NCBI GenBank assembly: GCA_049578985.1
Contig: JBAUMZ010000099.1
Span: 1-22,887, forward strand
Origin: TH5896 sp049578985
GTDB lineage: Archaea > Thermoproteota > Nitrososphaeria > Nitrososphaerales > Nitrososphaeraceae
Length of the DNA: 22,887 bases
Reading direction: 5' to 3'
Each line of letters opens with the position of its first letter. Positions within the stretch are counted from its first letter, which is position 1. The translations under genes and the position numbers were made by a program. The notes under the pieces were generated by a model that searched no databases, had not been told where the DNA came from, and saw nothing but the letters and a program-made list of their open reading frames with translations. This document shows, piece after piece, positions 22,834-22,887 of this stretch.

Positions 22834-22887
22834 TAATTCATGTGTTAAGTCCACATTTTGAAGTAGAGCAATATGACCCTATTTTTT

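Larger units (their letters stand above)
22625..22851 (+). repeat. 0.22-kb direct repeat, copy 2
   Basis: Partner of 13435-13658. It includes the 46-aa ORF and 18 bp after its stop. Unlike copy 1 it keeps both arms of an inverted repeat in front of the ORF. After gttaagtc the flank (cacattttgaag) is unrelated to the reductase fragment that follows copy 1. Confidence 0.9.

Overview
The window looks like an accessory, partly decayed stretch of an ammonia-oxidising archaeal chromosome (Nitrososphaerota/Thaumarchaeota, most like the Nitrososphaera/Nitrosocosmicus branch). The evidence is two archaeal transcription factor B (TFB) genes, an archaeal-type SufB, phasin-like alanine/asparagine-rich proteins, a class III cyclase of thaumarchaeal type, low G+C, and many TATA boxes lying 25-32 nt before the start codon (leaderless or near-leaderless transcription). 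The genus is inferred from remembered protein patterns, not from a search. I found no rRNA, tRNA or CRISPR.

Layout. 1-5029: one small intact ORF (407-940), a transposase remnant (1370-1582), a broken PQQ-type sugar dehydrogenase (1875-3162) and degenerate pieces, including the start of a D5/P4-type primase (4545-4822). 5030-7045: an intact 671-aa XPD/DinG-like helicase, followed by about 1.2 kb without a convincing gene. 8240-13274: tfb copy 1, an orphan sufB, a truncated second sufB start, several tiny metal-binding ORFs (some broken), and a minus-strand cytosolic serine protease. 13435-17681: a 46-aa ORF inside a 0.22-kb repeat, the C-terminal part of a broken F420-dependent NADP reductase-like gene, a 125-codon dead gene, a phasin-like gene, small ORFs, an orphan radical SAM enzyme and a C2H2 micro-protein. 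17954-22887: tfb copy 2, a 97-aa ORF, a dead zinc-binding protein, a cyclase with an N-terminal helix-turn-helix but no normal start codon, the N-terminal piece of the same reductase-like gene, a truncated second phasin-like gene and the second copy of the 0.22-kb repeat.

The main pattern is duplication followed by decay. Four unrelated marker sequences (tfb, the 97-aa ORF, the 0.22-kb repeat with its 46-aa ORF, and the phasin-like gene) each occur twice, in the same orientation and 7-10 kb apart. In most pairs one member is truncated. The two pieces of the reductase gene lie just inside the outer 0.22-kb repeats, arranged so that circularising the segment between the repeats would put them in N-to-C order. 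This suggests a segmental duplication or an excision/reintegration history. Long ORFs (671, 467, 325, 305, 304, 291 and 289 codons) are intact, so the many stops and frameshifts elsewhere are probably real decay, although single-base homopolymer errors cannot be excluded at a few sites.

No operon-like pathway is visible. Genes are mostly single, have their own promoters and are separated by long AT-rich spacers.
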